Source: Scilla litardierei
Lineage: Eukaryota; Streptophyta; Magnoliopsida; Asparagales; Asparagaceae
Direction of reading: 5' to 3'
NCBI GenBank assembly: GCA_030789695.1
Contig: CM061142.1
Span: 145,237,637 to 145,301,636 of the forward strand
Length of the DNA stretch: 64,000 nt
The notes below the pieces were generated by a model, which made no database searches, had not been told where the DNA came from, and saw only the letters and a list, made by a program, of their open reading frames with translations. This document shows positions 10,790-21,814 of the stretch, one piece after another (positions within the stretch are counted from its first letter, which is position 1; every line of letters starts with the position of its first letter). Position numbers and translations under genes: made by a program.

Positions 10790-12702
10790 AAGGAGCAGTT
10801 AGAGCAGCTACCTGCCCCACTCCAGATCTTGGATCCGCCTATGCTCAGGTGTATCTTAATCTAGTAGTGTAGATATTTACCGCTTTCTAGTTTAGATTAG
10901 AATAATCTCGCCTCCTCTCATTAGCGAGGGGAGCGTATCTAGGGTTTGCTTTTGCATCATAATAACCCATCATGTCGTGCCCTTCTATCATTTCACCCCC
11001 ATCACCCTACCCTTGTTCTTTTGGCACTTTTCTTGGCCCCGTTATCCTTTTTCTCCATGAGACCCCTACCACCTCCAAAGGGTGGTGATGCATGTTTTGC
11101 CTATTGTTCACCCTCCCCTTTATCTTTTATGCCCCATATCGGATTTTCATATCTTCGGGGATAGCTTATATTAGCTTGGGGGAGAGTATCACCCATAGTT
11201 ATTTTTGTTGTTTTTGATGCATTTCCCCTCCCATTTTATCTTTGCCCTCTTATGCGTGATCTTATTGCATTGAGGGAAATGCAAGATTTAGCTTGGAGGA
11301 GTTGCATTTCATGCAGGTTTCCTTTTTTTTCCTTTTTCACCTTTTCATGCATCAAAAATTTTTCTTTTCATTTTTATGCATCATTCCCATCATGCATTTT
11401 TCTTTCTCCATTTCATTTTTTCCTCTTTCTAAGAGATGAACCCTCGATGATATTTTGCCACTCATGCTTCACTTTTCGCATTTGAGCACATTTTTCCGTC
11501 ACGCTATTTCTTTGATTATTCAATGCTCATGAACGTGTTTTGCCATCTTTTGGGTTTATTCGCTATATTTCAAGATTGTTGGTTGTGATTATGTTTAAGA
11601 CATGCTTCTAGCTACATATTATATTTTAATATGCCCCTCTATTTAAAGTTCCTAGATTTTCACGCTTCATTTCCAAGAAACGGATATTTACCATCCTACC
11701 CCCGTGCTTCTAACTCTTGCATGAAATACTATATGTGTACTCTTATCGCATGTGTTAGCTACTTTTCAACGGGATTAGGATAACCACCTTTGTTCGGTGC
11801 TCTAATTCATGGAGGATTTTCTTTCCATGCTTGGATTTCTCAAAAATTCTCTTTTGTTTTACTTTGTACATCCCCCCTCGTCGTGCATCGTTCTCCCATT
11901 TGGGGGAGTGCACACTTTTGTACATATTTTTGCATATTGGTCCTTCGGGGTTCTTCGTAACCCGACGACCTAAAGCCATCTGGCTTGGGATGCGTATGCC
12001 GCCCTTGCATTCCATTACGATTCCGCAAGTTTGCAGGACAAAAATATTAAAATCAAATCAAAAACAACAAAAACTGACTAAAAACCAAAAATATGTATAT
12101 ATGCCACATTCTCCCCTTTTCCTTCGCTCTCCACATCTCCTATATTTTGAGAGCACCATTGTATATAGGGAAGGCGAGAGTTTGTACAAAGTGATCTTTC
12201 CACATCTTCTCCATATCCTTTTGAAAATACAAGCAAGGCAAGAAAGTGTTTCGAAAATCGAAAATGACAAGTGTGTGTGGTGATTCCTTACATCCTAGAG
12301 ATTGATAGTTATTCCCATGATTCATATCTATTCTCTCTTACTTCTTCATGCATGTATGTGTATCTCGTATTCACCGTTTGGAAGATTTGATTTGAATTTT
12401 GGGCTTCCTCATATTTGGTCATATTATCTACTATAACATGCTATGATAGCTATGCATTAGCCAATGTCACGCTTCTATCTCATTTGTGCTCTATTGATAT
12501 GAACCCATGATGCTATATTATGAGATTGAATTCTTGATTTAGATTGTGATATGCTTTTCCCTTGTGCTTAATTGTGTTGGTGATTACATTTGTGGTTTGG
12601 AGAGGGTGATCAAGTATTCTTCGCTTTCCTTTCTTACTCTCGCACCCGATCTTCCTTCCAACTCGTCTTCCTCGGGACGAGGAAGAGTTTAGCTTGGGGG
12701 CT
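10790..12702 (+). other. E1 non-coding 3' interior with repeated PPT-like motifs
   Basis: No gene is seen. The motif TAGCTTGG(G/A)GG recurs near 11172, 11289 and 12690, the last being the functional polypurine tract next to the 3' LTR. Between them are T-rich and C-rich stretches. The Athila interior has the same scattered motif on the minus strand (29291, 29551, 17841). Confidence 0.6.
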
Positions 12703-14765
12703 TGACGCGTGTTCATATTTCATATTTTGTACAAACTTTTCATCGTGTTTTCATATGCATTTCATCTCATTCCATGTTGTATATATCACATTTTGGTTCA
12801 TATTGACTATTGGGTGTATCGTTTGTATTTCAGGCAAATGTCAGCATTTCGGTGTCTTCTGGAGTCAACCTTGCATGTCGGGACCAAGGCGCGCTTATAC
12901 GGCGAAGATCCAATGGCCAAAGACGAGGATTTGATGATTTGGTGCTTCAACCGATCGGGTGGACAGACCCACCCGATCGGTTCGTGCACGCGTATCCGAC
13001 CAGGATAGAAGCAGCAGTGAAGAAGAGCCCCCCCGATCGGTTCAGCGACCGGGTGGTGGTGACAGTGGTATTTGTACTTTGGAGCTGAATTCCAACCGAT
13101 CGGGTGACAACTCACCCAATCGGTTCATCTGTAGCCAAAATTTCCCAACTCATGACCCAATGACCCACTCGATCGGTTCAGTGATCAGGTGGTGGTGACA
13201 AAACTCTCTGTCTTTTGTGAGCCGAATTCCACCCGATCGGTTGGCTTCCCAACGGATCGGTTCATCCCCTCGGGTCATCTTGGGGAAGAACCCACCCGAT
13301 CGGTTGACACTTCAACCGATCGGGTGGCCTTTTCTTCCCCTTTCGTGTGCTGCTGCTCATTCATTGAAGATCTTCTATCATTCCAGTGGGAGTTTGGGTG
13401 ATCTCTTATTTTTCTACGTCGGCATCGTCGTTAGCTTTCCAACGATAGGTCGCATGCCCAAATCCGAATTTTCTACATTTTTCTGGAATTTTCTGAGCGC
13501 AGCTGGGCGCTGAAATTGGGAGCTGTTTGGAATTGAACTTCAACCGATCGGTTGCGAGTCCAACCGATCGGTTCGGGTCAATTTCAGAAGCTGTCCATCT
13601 CTGTTTGCTTCCACCCGATCGGTTGAACTTCCAACCGATCGGGTGGCCCTGTTTTAGCAGTTTTATTGGGTTTTTGGACCCGAACCGTTAGGGTTTTGCT
13701 GTGGCTTATAAATATAAGTGGAGGGGATCTCTCCTATTTTTTCAGCAGTTTTCTTCCCCCTTTAGGGGATCTTTAGGTTAGGTTAGATTAGGGCTTCTAC
13801 TTCAATAAGTCTTGTAATGGATTGATGATTCAATGGCAAGATAAGTATTTCTTTTCTCTCTTTTCATTGTTTTGTGTTATGTTCATTTTGCTTGACGATG
13901 AATGCTTGTTTAGATTTATTGATTGCTATCATGTTCTTCATCATTGAGTAGTTCTTGATGAACCCTAATATGGGTTAGAGTAGGATTGTTGCTTGGGATT
14001 TTGCATTCGACTTGATTACATGGCATGTGTTTGATGGAATGTGTCAATGGGGATTTCTAGCAATCTGAGTCCAATCCGTATGGCGACACACTAGATGTGT
14101 TGCGGGTTGGGGTCTGGATGCTTGTCCTGTCAAGATCCGCTTTGATGTATAGCTAGAAATCACATTTGACCTATTTGGCCATTAGGGTTACTTGGGGGTG
14201 TTTTATTGTCATTGGCGAGAGAAAGACCGCCTCTGATTGTCGGGCCAAGTGGAAATAAAATAGGAGTTTGATCCCCTAGCCACAGCTCACGCCCCTACCG
14301 TTGACATCGAGTACTCGCGCGTGGGAATGGCTAGGATGAAATGTTGGGAGTTATCATTGTGGCCTTAATGCTCTCGGTTACGAAGCGTGTTGGACATGGG
14401 AATGCCCACCGTCCGAAATCAGGTAGACCTAGCATATCATCCTGGGCACCAACCAGAATATCGGGCCCATGGAGCACTAGGTACCACCTTTTGGGGCAAT
14501 GTCTCACCCTGGGTCAAGTCGAATGCCAAGTGTCATGAGTGCTCTAGCCAGTTTTAGCGGGGATTCATTTCTTGTCTTTTTTGTTTCTTTCCTTTTTTTC
14601 TACACTTCCACCCATATTATCTGTGTATCTCTCACACAACCTAGGCGAGGCAAGTAGCCATTCAAACCATCCACCTCCCTGAGTTCGATATACCCGCACT
14701 CTACACTAACCGTACACTTGCGGTAAAACGACACCACGCCCAAACCATAAACGGGGCACCGGTCA
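12703..14765 (+). repeat. E1 3' LTR
   Basis: Direct repeat of 7243-9316, starting TGACGCG right after the polypurine tract GTTTAGCTTGGGGGCT. U3 palindromes are at 12949-13645 and the TATA box is at 13705-13718. About 14 bases following the TATA box in the 5' copy are missing here. It ends CACCGGTCA, then resumes the split host LTR. Confidence 0.9.
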
Positions 14766-15928
14766 CATGACACTTCGGTGCATTACCCATGTTGGTATAA
14801 ATATGGAATGTGACGCCATGCAACATGACTCCTTCATTACTAAAGTGATAAAATGAAACTCTTGAATGTCTCAGTCCTCTCTAATGAGGGTGAGTTAGCA
14901 AAACCCGGGTTTTAGGTGGGACTTGAGTAAATTGTGGATATGAGGCCTGGACTGAGAAGTTGGGGGGAAATGATTATGTGATATGTGATATTTATACCCA
15001 CTCGCTTTTACCGGGGGTGGAGGAGACATACGGAGATTATGTTATTGTGGGAGGCCTCACACCTGCCAGGGACGGGTGAGCTGAGAGGCTTGGCGTACAG
15101 TGTCCGTGTCCACTGCGTCGTGTGCTATATTCACCCCAAATTTGGGGTAAAGTCCAGGTCCTAGTATCACACAGTTTACCCAACTTCCTAATTAATTCAA
15201 TTATAAAATAATAAAATAAGAATTTTGCATGTCACTCTTTCTTCTGGCAGCACTTCCCCTTCCCTTTGTATGCTTCTTTGTGACCCTGTGTCATACCTCA
15301 GGCACTTGTACTTATCCTATTAGATAATGTTTGCTTGAACACTCGTGTAATTAATACTATCATTCGTGCTAAACCCTTTTCTTGCAGAACTTGACATTGG
15401 ACCGCATGTATGATTCCCTTATTTAGCTATTTACTTTTCGTTGTATTACTTAGTTCATATGCATTATTTCCCTTGCCTTGCCTTGTGGTTTGATAACCTT
15501 AGAACGGAGTTCCAAATCTAAGCTGGTTCCTACTAGGGCACGCATTTACGTGCTCCCCTATTTTTCAGGTAGCAGGGACAACATGGTTGGTGGTGATTTG
15601 GAGTTGGGTTTTAGGAGTAGCACTTGGTGTGAGCTGTAGCTTGTAGTGTGACCTGGTTGTCTTAGGAGGTGGAGAGTGGCGGTGTAAATGTAGTAGTGCA
15701 CTTGGACTATGTATGTAAATGAAAGTTGTTATATAAAAATGTCGTTGTTGTTTTATGAGACTGTTCGATATTATAGTGGAGCTTCATTTGTACTATCCCA
15801 GCATGTGCGCAGTGGCCTGCATATTCTGTTTCTTCTTTCTCTCTCTTTTCCTCTCTCATCACCCTCACTCTTCAGGATACTTGGAAAAAAATTTAAATGC
15901 CGGGTATTCTGGGGAACAGTGTGTGACA
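14766..15928 (+). mobile_element. Tekay-like LTR, right portion
   Basis: Continuation of 5695-7242 after E1. It ends GTGTGTGACA, followed by a GTTTTTGGTGGCCCACGCAGG segment that matches what follows the 5' LTRs of LARD-B and the Tekay-like element. That makes it a 5' LTR in plus orientation. No gene is seen. Confidence 0.65.
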
Positions 15929-16267
15929 GTTTTTGGTGGCCCACGCAGGTCACCACACTGCAATGTGCGTAATGGTAGTTCATGTAATGCTTCAATATTT
16001 GATTGGGATAGATTGGCCCTAAGGTGGGTAGTGACCTTAGTGACCTTAGAGTTTTAAGTTATCCACCCTTGAACCCCTTGCTTTAAGGTGTACGGGGATG
16101 AACTTTCTGCAGTGTATTATACTATAGATGCACCGTGTGTATAGGTGCACTTGTTGTGCTTAGAGATTTAAATTATATATGTTGCAGTATACTTGTATAT
16201 TTTAATGACATGAAAGTTACATGTATCTTGAATGGTTATAGTGGTATATAGATATGTGTGGGTGTAT
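15929..16267 (+). mobile_element. Short interior after the split LTR, cut by Athila
   Basis: After the conserved TGGTGGCCCA segment the sequence is AT-rich and non-coding, with phrases such as GTATATAGATATGTG resembling LARD interiors. It stops at 16268 where the Athila LTR begins. The rest of this element should lie right of the window, beyond the Athila 5' LTR. Confidence 0.5.
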
Positions 16268-17838
16268 TGACGTCCCCCGCTAGTGCGTGCTAGATGTGTG
16301 CAATAATACGAATATTTGTAACCGCAAGTGCACGGTGTTGTAGTGTGGCTTGGGGGTCGAACTCAGGGAGGCGTGGATGTGCGTGTGTCAAAGAGGATCA
16401 AATTCACCCCATGGGCGAGCTAGCCCGGATCGAATGATGGATTGTCACGGTAAAAGGAATGCAATGTATAGACAATATAAAGGAAAAACCCGGGACTTTG
16501 GTTTCCGCCCTATCGAGCGACTCTCGCCGATACGGCCTACGGGTAGGATAGCGATCGGAATTAGGGTCTAATGGTGAGACGTTGCCTCTAAGAGTGATAC
16601 CAGCGTCCCATGGGCCCGATATTCCGGTCGGTGCCCATGATGATACGCCGGACTTCCCGGGCTCGATCAGTGGGCACTCCCGTGTCCATTAACACTGACT
16701 GACTCTGGGAGCACTAAGTTCACAATGATAACTCCCAACGTCTCATCCTGCCGCTCCCGCGCGCTAGGATTCGATGTCTACGCTAAGGGCGCGAGCTATG
16801 GCTAGTGAGTCAACCGCCAAGTTTATTCCCCATTGGCCCAACGGTCAAAGGTGGTCTTTTTCCTACCGATGACAATAAAACACCCCGTGTAATCGTTAGA
16901 CTCCTAATCCCTATCGATTTCCTAGTCCTATGGACGCATCGGGAAGAGCCCACGAAGGGGTTTCCGCCAAAATCCCAGATTTGGGAACTACTCACACATA
17001 TTTAGTAAAAAGCAATCTAAACATTAATCGACTGTAAAAATCATGATCAGACAATAGAAATGCAATGGTAGTAAAGCCATTAAGATAATACTAAAGTTTG
17101 ACAAAGATCTGAATACTTACAAAAACTGGGAAATTACAGCCGTCACAAAATGAAGAAAACAGTAAAAAATAACCAACTCCCGTTTCTGGAAACCTAGGGG
17201 TTCTATTTATAGGAAAAGATATCAACCGATCAGTTGACAAGTCAACCGATCGGGTGATCCGCTTCAAACTTTGGCAGCAAGATGCGGGACTTCACCCGGT
17301 CAGGATGAACCGGTCGGCTGAAGCATGGATGTGACCGATTGGATCTTGGTGCCGACCGGGTGAGGAGATCGGTTGTATCTTCGTGTCTTGGCTTTGGAGA
17401 TTCAGCTACAGATGAACCGATCGGGTGAAAGTCACCCGATCGGTTGGCAATCAGCTTCGAATTCCAGAGAGCTTTAAGCTTTTGAACCGGCCTACGAACC
17501 GACCGGGTGACTTCTTGTGAGCTCCAAGCTGCGTCCGGGTGGTGCACGCGTGCATCACCCGATCGGTTGAAGATGACCAACCGATCGGGTGAGGGGCTGA
17601 AAGATGATATCATCGTCGTTTGACCCCCTGGATCACGCGTGACTCCTCCCGTTGCTCCTGGGACTTGCGATATCGTCGTTTTATGTCCCCTATGCCAGTA
17701 AACTCTTGCAAAATACGAAAAACACGGAAAAGTGAAAGAAAACAAGAAAACACTAGAAAACGAATATAAGACGGCGGTAAAATACGGAAAAACACGGAAG
17801 AAAACGTGCGCAAATATATGAAATATAAACGCACGTCA
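16268..17838 (-). repeat. Athila 3' LTR
   Basis: It matches 63251-64000 from its low-coordinate end (TGACGTCCCCCGCTAGTGCG) onward. On the minus strand it starts TGACGTGCG next to a polypurine tract and ends GGGGGACGTCA. It is 1571 bp. U3 palindromes are at 17224-17592 and the TATA box at 17203-17212. It lacks a 19-bp segment present near 63292 in the other copy. Confidence 0.85.
17203..17212 (-). promoter_or_regulatory. TATA box of Athila LTR
   Basis: CTATAAATAG on the minus strand lies directly downstream of the CCGATCGG palindrome array (17224-17592). Confidence 0.6.
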
Positions 17839-17858
17839 AAATCCCCCAAGCTGAACTC
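17839..17858 (-). other. Athila polypurine tract
   Basis: The minus-strand motif CAGCTTGGGGGATTT directly precedes the LTR start TGACG. It corresponds to the E1 tract TTAGCTTGGGGG. Confidence 0.75.
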
Positions 17859-19208
17859 TTCCTCGCCCTCGAGGAAGACGAGTGAGAGTAGGAGCTCGGA
17901 GAGGGAAAATATAGAGAAAGAGAGAAAAAGGAAACTCTATATCCTAGATCACCCGTCAGTGCCAATGTAACGGCCGCTTTCCGGTCGTACATTTTTAGTA
18001 CGTATCTCATTATCGTATGTGTATTTCTCGTGTTTGATTTTAATTATTGTTTTCCGTAGTTTGAACTCGCGATTGGACTCTGTATTCACGACCCTCTCGG
18101 AGGCGCGGTCACTCCGGTATTTTCCTCACAATTTTTGGATGCGAAGAGGTAAAAGTCGTTATAATCTAATATTAATGTTATTAATATTTTTATTATTACT
18201 TTTAATTCAAACAGTTAGTTTTTTTACGGTTGGAATTCAAAATTTAAAGTTATGATATTTTAACTAATTATTGTTATATTTTAATAACTAATTATCCTTA
18301 ATTCCCTAACTGACCCACTATCTTTTAAATATCCTAAATTAATGTTACTTTCCTAACTAACCTAACAGCCCTTTCAAACTTTTGGGATTTAAGTTTAAAA
18401 CAAAACCTTAACTGATTAATATCCCAACTTAATCCCGCATGTTCTCAACCACGTCACCCTTGCGTGGGTTATCTCCATGCCACGTTCGTCTCACTCCCAC
18501 ACAACCCACGTTCAACAACTCGAGGATCCCCCTGTGCTTGAAGATCGGAACCCACCGCCCTCCACGATTTTCCGTCTTCTCCTCTTATTTAGCTTGTAGG
18601 TCTCTCGTTCTTTTTACAACAGATTTCCCATCTCGTTGCCACCGCCGTTTGACCTCCCGACCAACATTCACGGCGCTTCTCCGGCCACACCAACCTCACC
18701 TGCGACGAACTTCTCCGCGTCGTCGACAGCGCCACCGCACCGACCTTGCTCCGGCGACACCCTCCTCTTCGCTCAGCCAACCGCGTGGCCTTTCAGCATT
18801 TCAAACACGGCATCATCCCCTGGGCTAGCCCACATCCCCTACTGCCAAGTCACCGCCCAGATCTGGTAGCCCGCCGTCTGAGATCGCCGTGCCCCACCGC
18901 ATGATCCTCTCACCGCCTCGGACACACGCTCCCTCTCACTGGTGCTTCTCCTTCTTCACTCAGACCCCTCCGTTCAACAGCGCCGGCATCGCTCCGCCAC
19001 TTCGACCGCAGGCCGCCACCCTTCCTCCGTTCACCGTGGGCCAGTGCCGTTCCTCAGCCTTCGCCCTCGCGGCCACCTCGACGACGGTCACCTCCCCCTC
19101 CTTCTCCGATCACCTCCCGCGAGCCTCCGCCTTCGACTTCGAGGGAACCTGACATCTCCTTCAGCCATCCTCCGTGCGTCCGGCAACCGCAACGCCGCTC
19201 CGACATCG

Positions 19209-19254
<46 letters not shown>
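19209..19254 (+). repeat. Poly(C) tract, about 46 bases
   Basis: An uninterrupted C run lies in the C-rich leader part of the solo LTR. Pro/Gly-rich ORFs on both strands here are artefacts of the run. Such a homopolymer may be expanded in the plant or inflated in the assembly. Confidence 0.9.
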
Positions 19255-19255
<1 letters not shown>

Positions 19256-20061
19256 CCCAGCTGCCCAGCGTCGTTGCCCTCCTTCCGACTGCCTCAGCCC
19301 GCACACGCCGCCTGCACCGCCGTCCCTCTGACATCAGCCGCTACCTCACCGTCGAACTCTATCAACGTCCCCTTGCCGCCGCCGTTTAGCAGTGCAGTTG
19401 CCGCTCGCGAGACGCCTCCCTTACAAACGAGGGCAACGTAAACTGATGGTAGATATATATTTGTTTTTTTGCATGCAGACAATGAATGCTGTAACGTATA
19501 ACTTTGAATATAAGTGTAAAGCTTTCTCTCTTTTTTTAACAGTATTAAATTACTCCCTCTACCTTATGCTAGTACACTATATTATATACATATATGTATA
19601 TAATCAACATAACAGCAAGTGGATTGATAACTCAAATCAGTGCGTCATTGAACCATGAATACACTTACATACATATTATTATGCGCATATATGTATGCGT
19701 ATGTATGGGTTTTAAACTTAATATCATGGATCTTACCTCGCAGATTAAATCACGGCTCACCGTGATTACCTGGACACCCAATCGCATCGCTTCAGGCAAG
19801 TATTTACCCCTTGCAAGTATATTGTTTTCTACAAAATTTCAATAGTACAAGTATTTTATTGTGGACGAACTTTTTAAGATATCACGTGCATCGCTAAAAT
19901 GTCAAACAACCATTTTTGTGAGTTTGTTGCTTAATGACCTTATAAATGATGCAATGTGTTTGTTGATGACTTGGTTTGTTCTTGCTATCAAATGCTGCCG
20001 CCAATTTAAAGATGCACTAAAATGTTCTCCTTGTTTGTTTTACCATTCTTGTGGAATGAAC

Positions 20062-21773
20062 TATTGTGATATGATTCCCCGGATTTGGTTTTGGATGATG
20101 AGTAAACATAAATACCATATACTAACTTATTTGTGAGCGCAGTTATGGAGATCGTCACCAAAAGAATACGAACTTCAAAAGCGACGCCTCAAGACTTCTC
20201 AATACGCGTGATCGTGTGCCTGGAACTTTATTGAAGCTCAAGGAGTTCTATTGAAGTCAAGAATGAAGATTGAAGCTTTGAAGACGGCTCGTAAGGTTTA
20301 ATTTATAGTCTTCTAGCTTCATAGATTAGAATGTTAAGCCTTGAGTAGGACTTACTTTATGATCTTCATTTCACTCATATCTTAGAGCTAGGATATTCAT
20401 AAAAGCCATTAGAAACTTTCCCGAAGCCTATCGCTTCTTCCCTCGGCTTCGAGTGCATGTTAGTTGGTTCAAGAAGAGTCACCAACCGACTAGATGACGA
20501 TCTAGTCGGTCGGCAACTCTACATGAACCGACTAGTTTGCCTCTCTTTATTCAGCTCTTTCTATGACTACAGTTAGTCGGTCAAAGAAGAGTCACCGACC
20601 GACTAGATGACGATCTAGTCGGTCAGGAGTCCTTCTTAGACCGACTAGTTGTGTACAGTCATTTTCAGCCTAAGCTACTGTTTCGAGTTAGTCGATCAAA
20701 GAACGTTTGTTAACTGACTAGTTGAGAAACTAGTCAGTCAGCATTTGTTCTTAAACCGACTAAGTCAACTTGAAGTCAGCCTATTCTTTTTCGACGTTCT
20801 TCGGTCAAAGAACATTCACCGACCGACTAGTTGTGAAACTAGTCGGTCGGCAAGTCTTCTTAGACCGACTAGTTGTCATCTCCTGTACTTCGACCTTTTG
20901 GCTGTTCAACCGTTAGTCGGTCTACGTTGTATCACCGACCGACTAGTTGATGAACTAGTCGGTCAGTGATCCTTCTTTGACCGACTAGTCTGCTTCAGAT
21001 TAGAGCCGTTGGGATTCTTTCAAACTCGATTTCTCTTGCCCCTTTAAATAGAATCCTGATTCGTTTGAGGAGGGGTTAGAGGTCCTATTTCCAAGCAATT
21101 TCAGACCTAAGAGAAGAGCTCTCCCAAGCTATTTCAAAGCTCTCTCTCCCTCAACACCTTGAGCCCTATTTCCTCAAGAGAGATTCTCTCCATTGTGAGC
21201 TTCTCAAGCCAAGAGCTTGATCCTAGTCACCATACTCCACCCTAGGCTTCCTTTGCTGGTCATCTTCTTGAAGCTAGGGTTTGGTGGCATCATCTTCCTC
21301 AAAATCCCTCCTTGCCCTAATTTGGTAAGATTTACTCAAGGCATAGGATTTTGTAGGTAAGTGTTTATTTCATTTCATATTTGAATTGTAAGTTTCACTA
21401 TCGGTTGTGAGAGTGTGGTTGTGATCCCGGGTTGTGGGAGTCACAAATTTCTTTGTGTATGATTTGACTTGGTGAAGGTTCTTCACAAGTATTTCATAGT
21501 GGAAATCTTGAGTTAGGGTTTCTAACTCAAGTATCCGGAGGGGATCCGGGTGGTTAGGACGTAGGATCACCGGGAACAAGTCGGGGAGACTTGGGTGGAT
21601 CCGAACCCAGTAATATCGTTTGTTTGCGTATGTTTTAATTCTTGTTGATAGTTGTTTAATTCCGCATTGTCGTTTGTTTCTTGCACAATAATTAGGAATA
21701 AATATCTTGATTATTTTAAGTACTATTCACCCCCCCTCTAGTACGTGTGCAGTAGCTACCACAGGGCACTACA
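20062..21773 (+). repeat. 5' LTR of gag-only element
   Basis: Direct repeat of 25192-26903 with equal length. Its first bases are TATTGTGAT where the 3' copy has TGTTGTGAT, so the terminal TG is mutated. U3 palindrome pairs are at about 20483-20990 and the TATA box (CTTTAAATAG) near 21043. It ends GGGCACTACA. Confidence 0.95.
20483..20990 (+). promoter_or_regulatory. U3 array of CCGACTAGTCGG inverted pairs
   Basis: About five inverted pairs have the form ACCGACTAG - short loop - CTAGTCGGT, interspersed with single half-sites, upstream of the TATA box. The same array is in the 3' LTR (25613-26120). Sirevirus LTRs are known for conserved CpG-rich palindromic repeats in U3; these have a similar layout with a different core. 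Confidence 0.7.
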
Positions 21774-21775
21774 AT

Positions 21776-21790
21776 TGGTATCAGAGCCAA
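21776..21790 (+). other. Primer binding site, initiator tRNA-Met
   Basis: TGGTATCAGAGCCAAGG begins two bases after the 5' LTR. This is the usual site of plant copia elements. Confidence 0.9.
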
Positions 21791-21814
21791 GGTTAAAGCT
21801 ACAAGTTCAAAGCT

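Larger units (their letters stand above)
7243..14765 (+). mobile_element. E1: non-autonomous Athila-related LTR retrotransposon
   Basis: The element is 7.5 kb, with direct LTRs of 2074 and 2063 bp, both TGACGCGTGTTC..CACCGGTCA. It has a tRNA-Asp-type primer site, an AGCTTGGGGG polypurine tract and flanks aatga/catga (four of five bases match). The 3.4-kb interior holds only a broken gag-like frame and no protease, RT or integrase. Shared features with the minus-strand Athila element (primer site, CCGATCGG palindromes in U3, polypurine tract, GTGCACTTGCGGT near the LTR end) suggest it is mobilised by that lineage. Confidence 0.85.

Noticed and set aside
18439..19482. Pro-rich and Gly-rich ORFs on both strands
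   Set aside because: They span the C-rich part and poly(C) run of the solo LTR; composition alone explains them.
20483..20990. Regularly spaced short repeats that could suggest a CRISPR array
   Set aside because: They are inverted palindromes of uneven spacing in an LTR U3, in a plant genome and copied in the other LTR.
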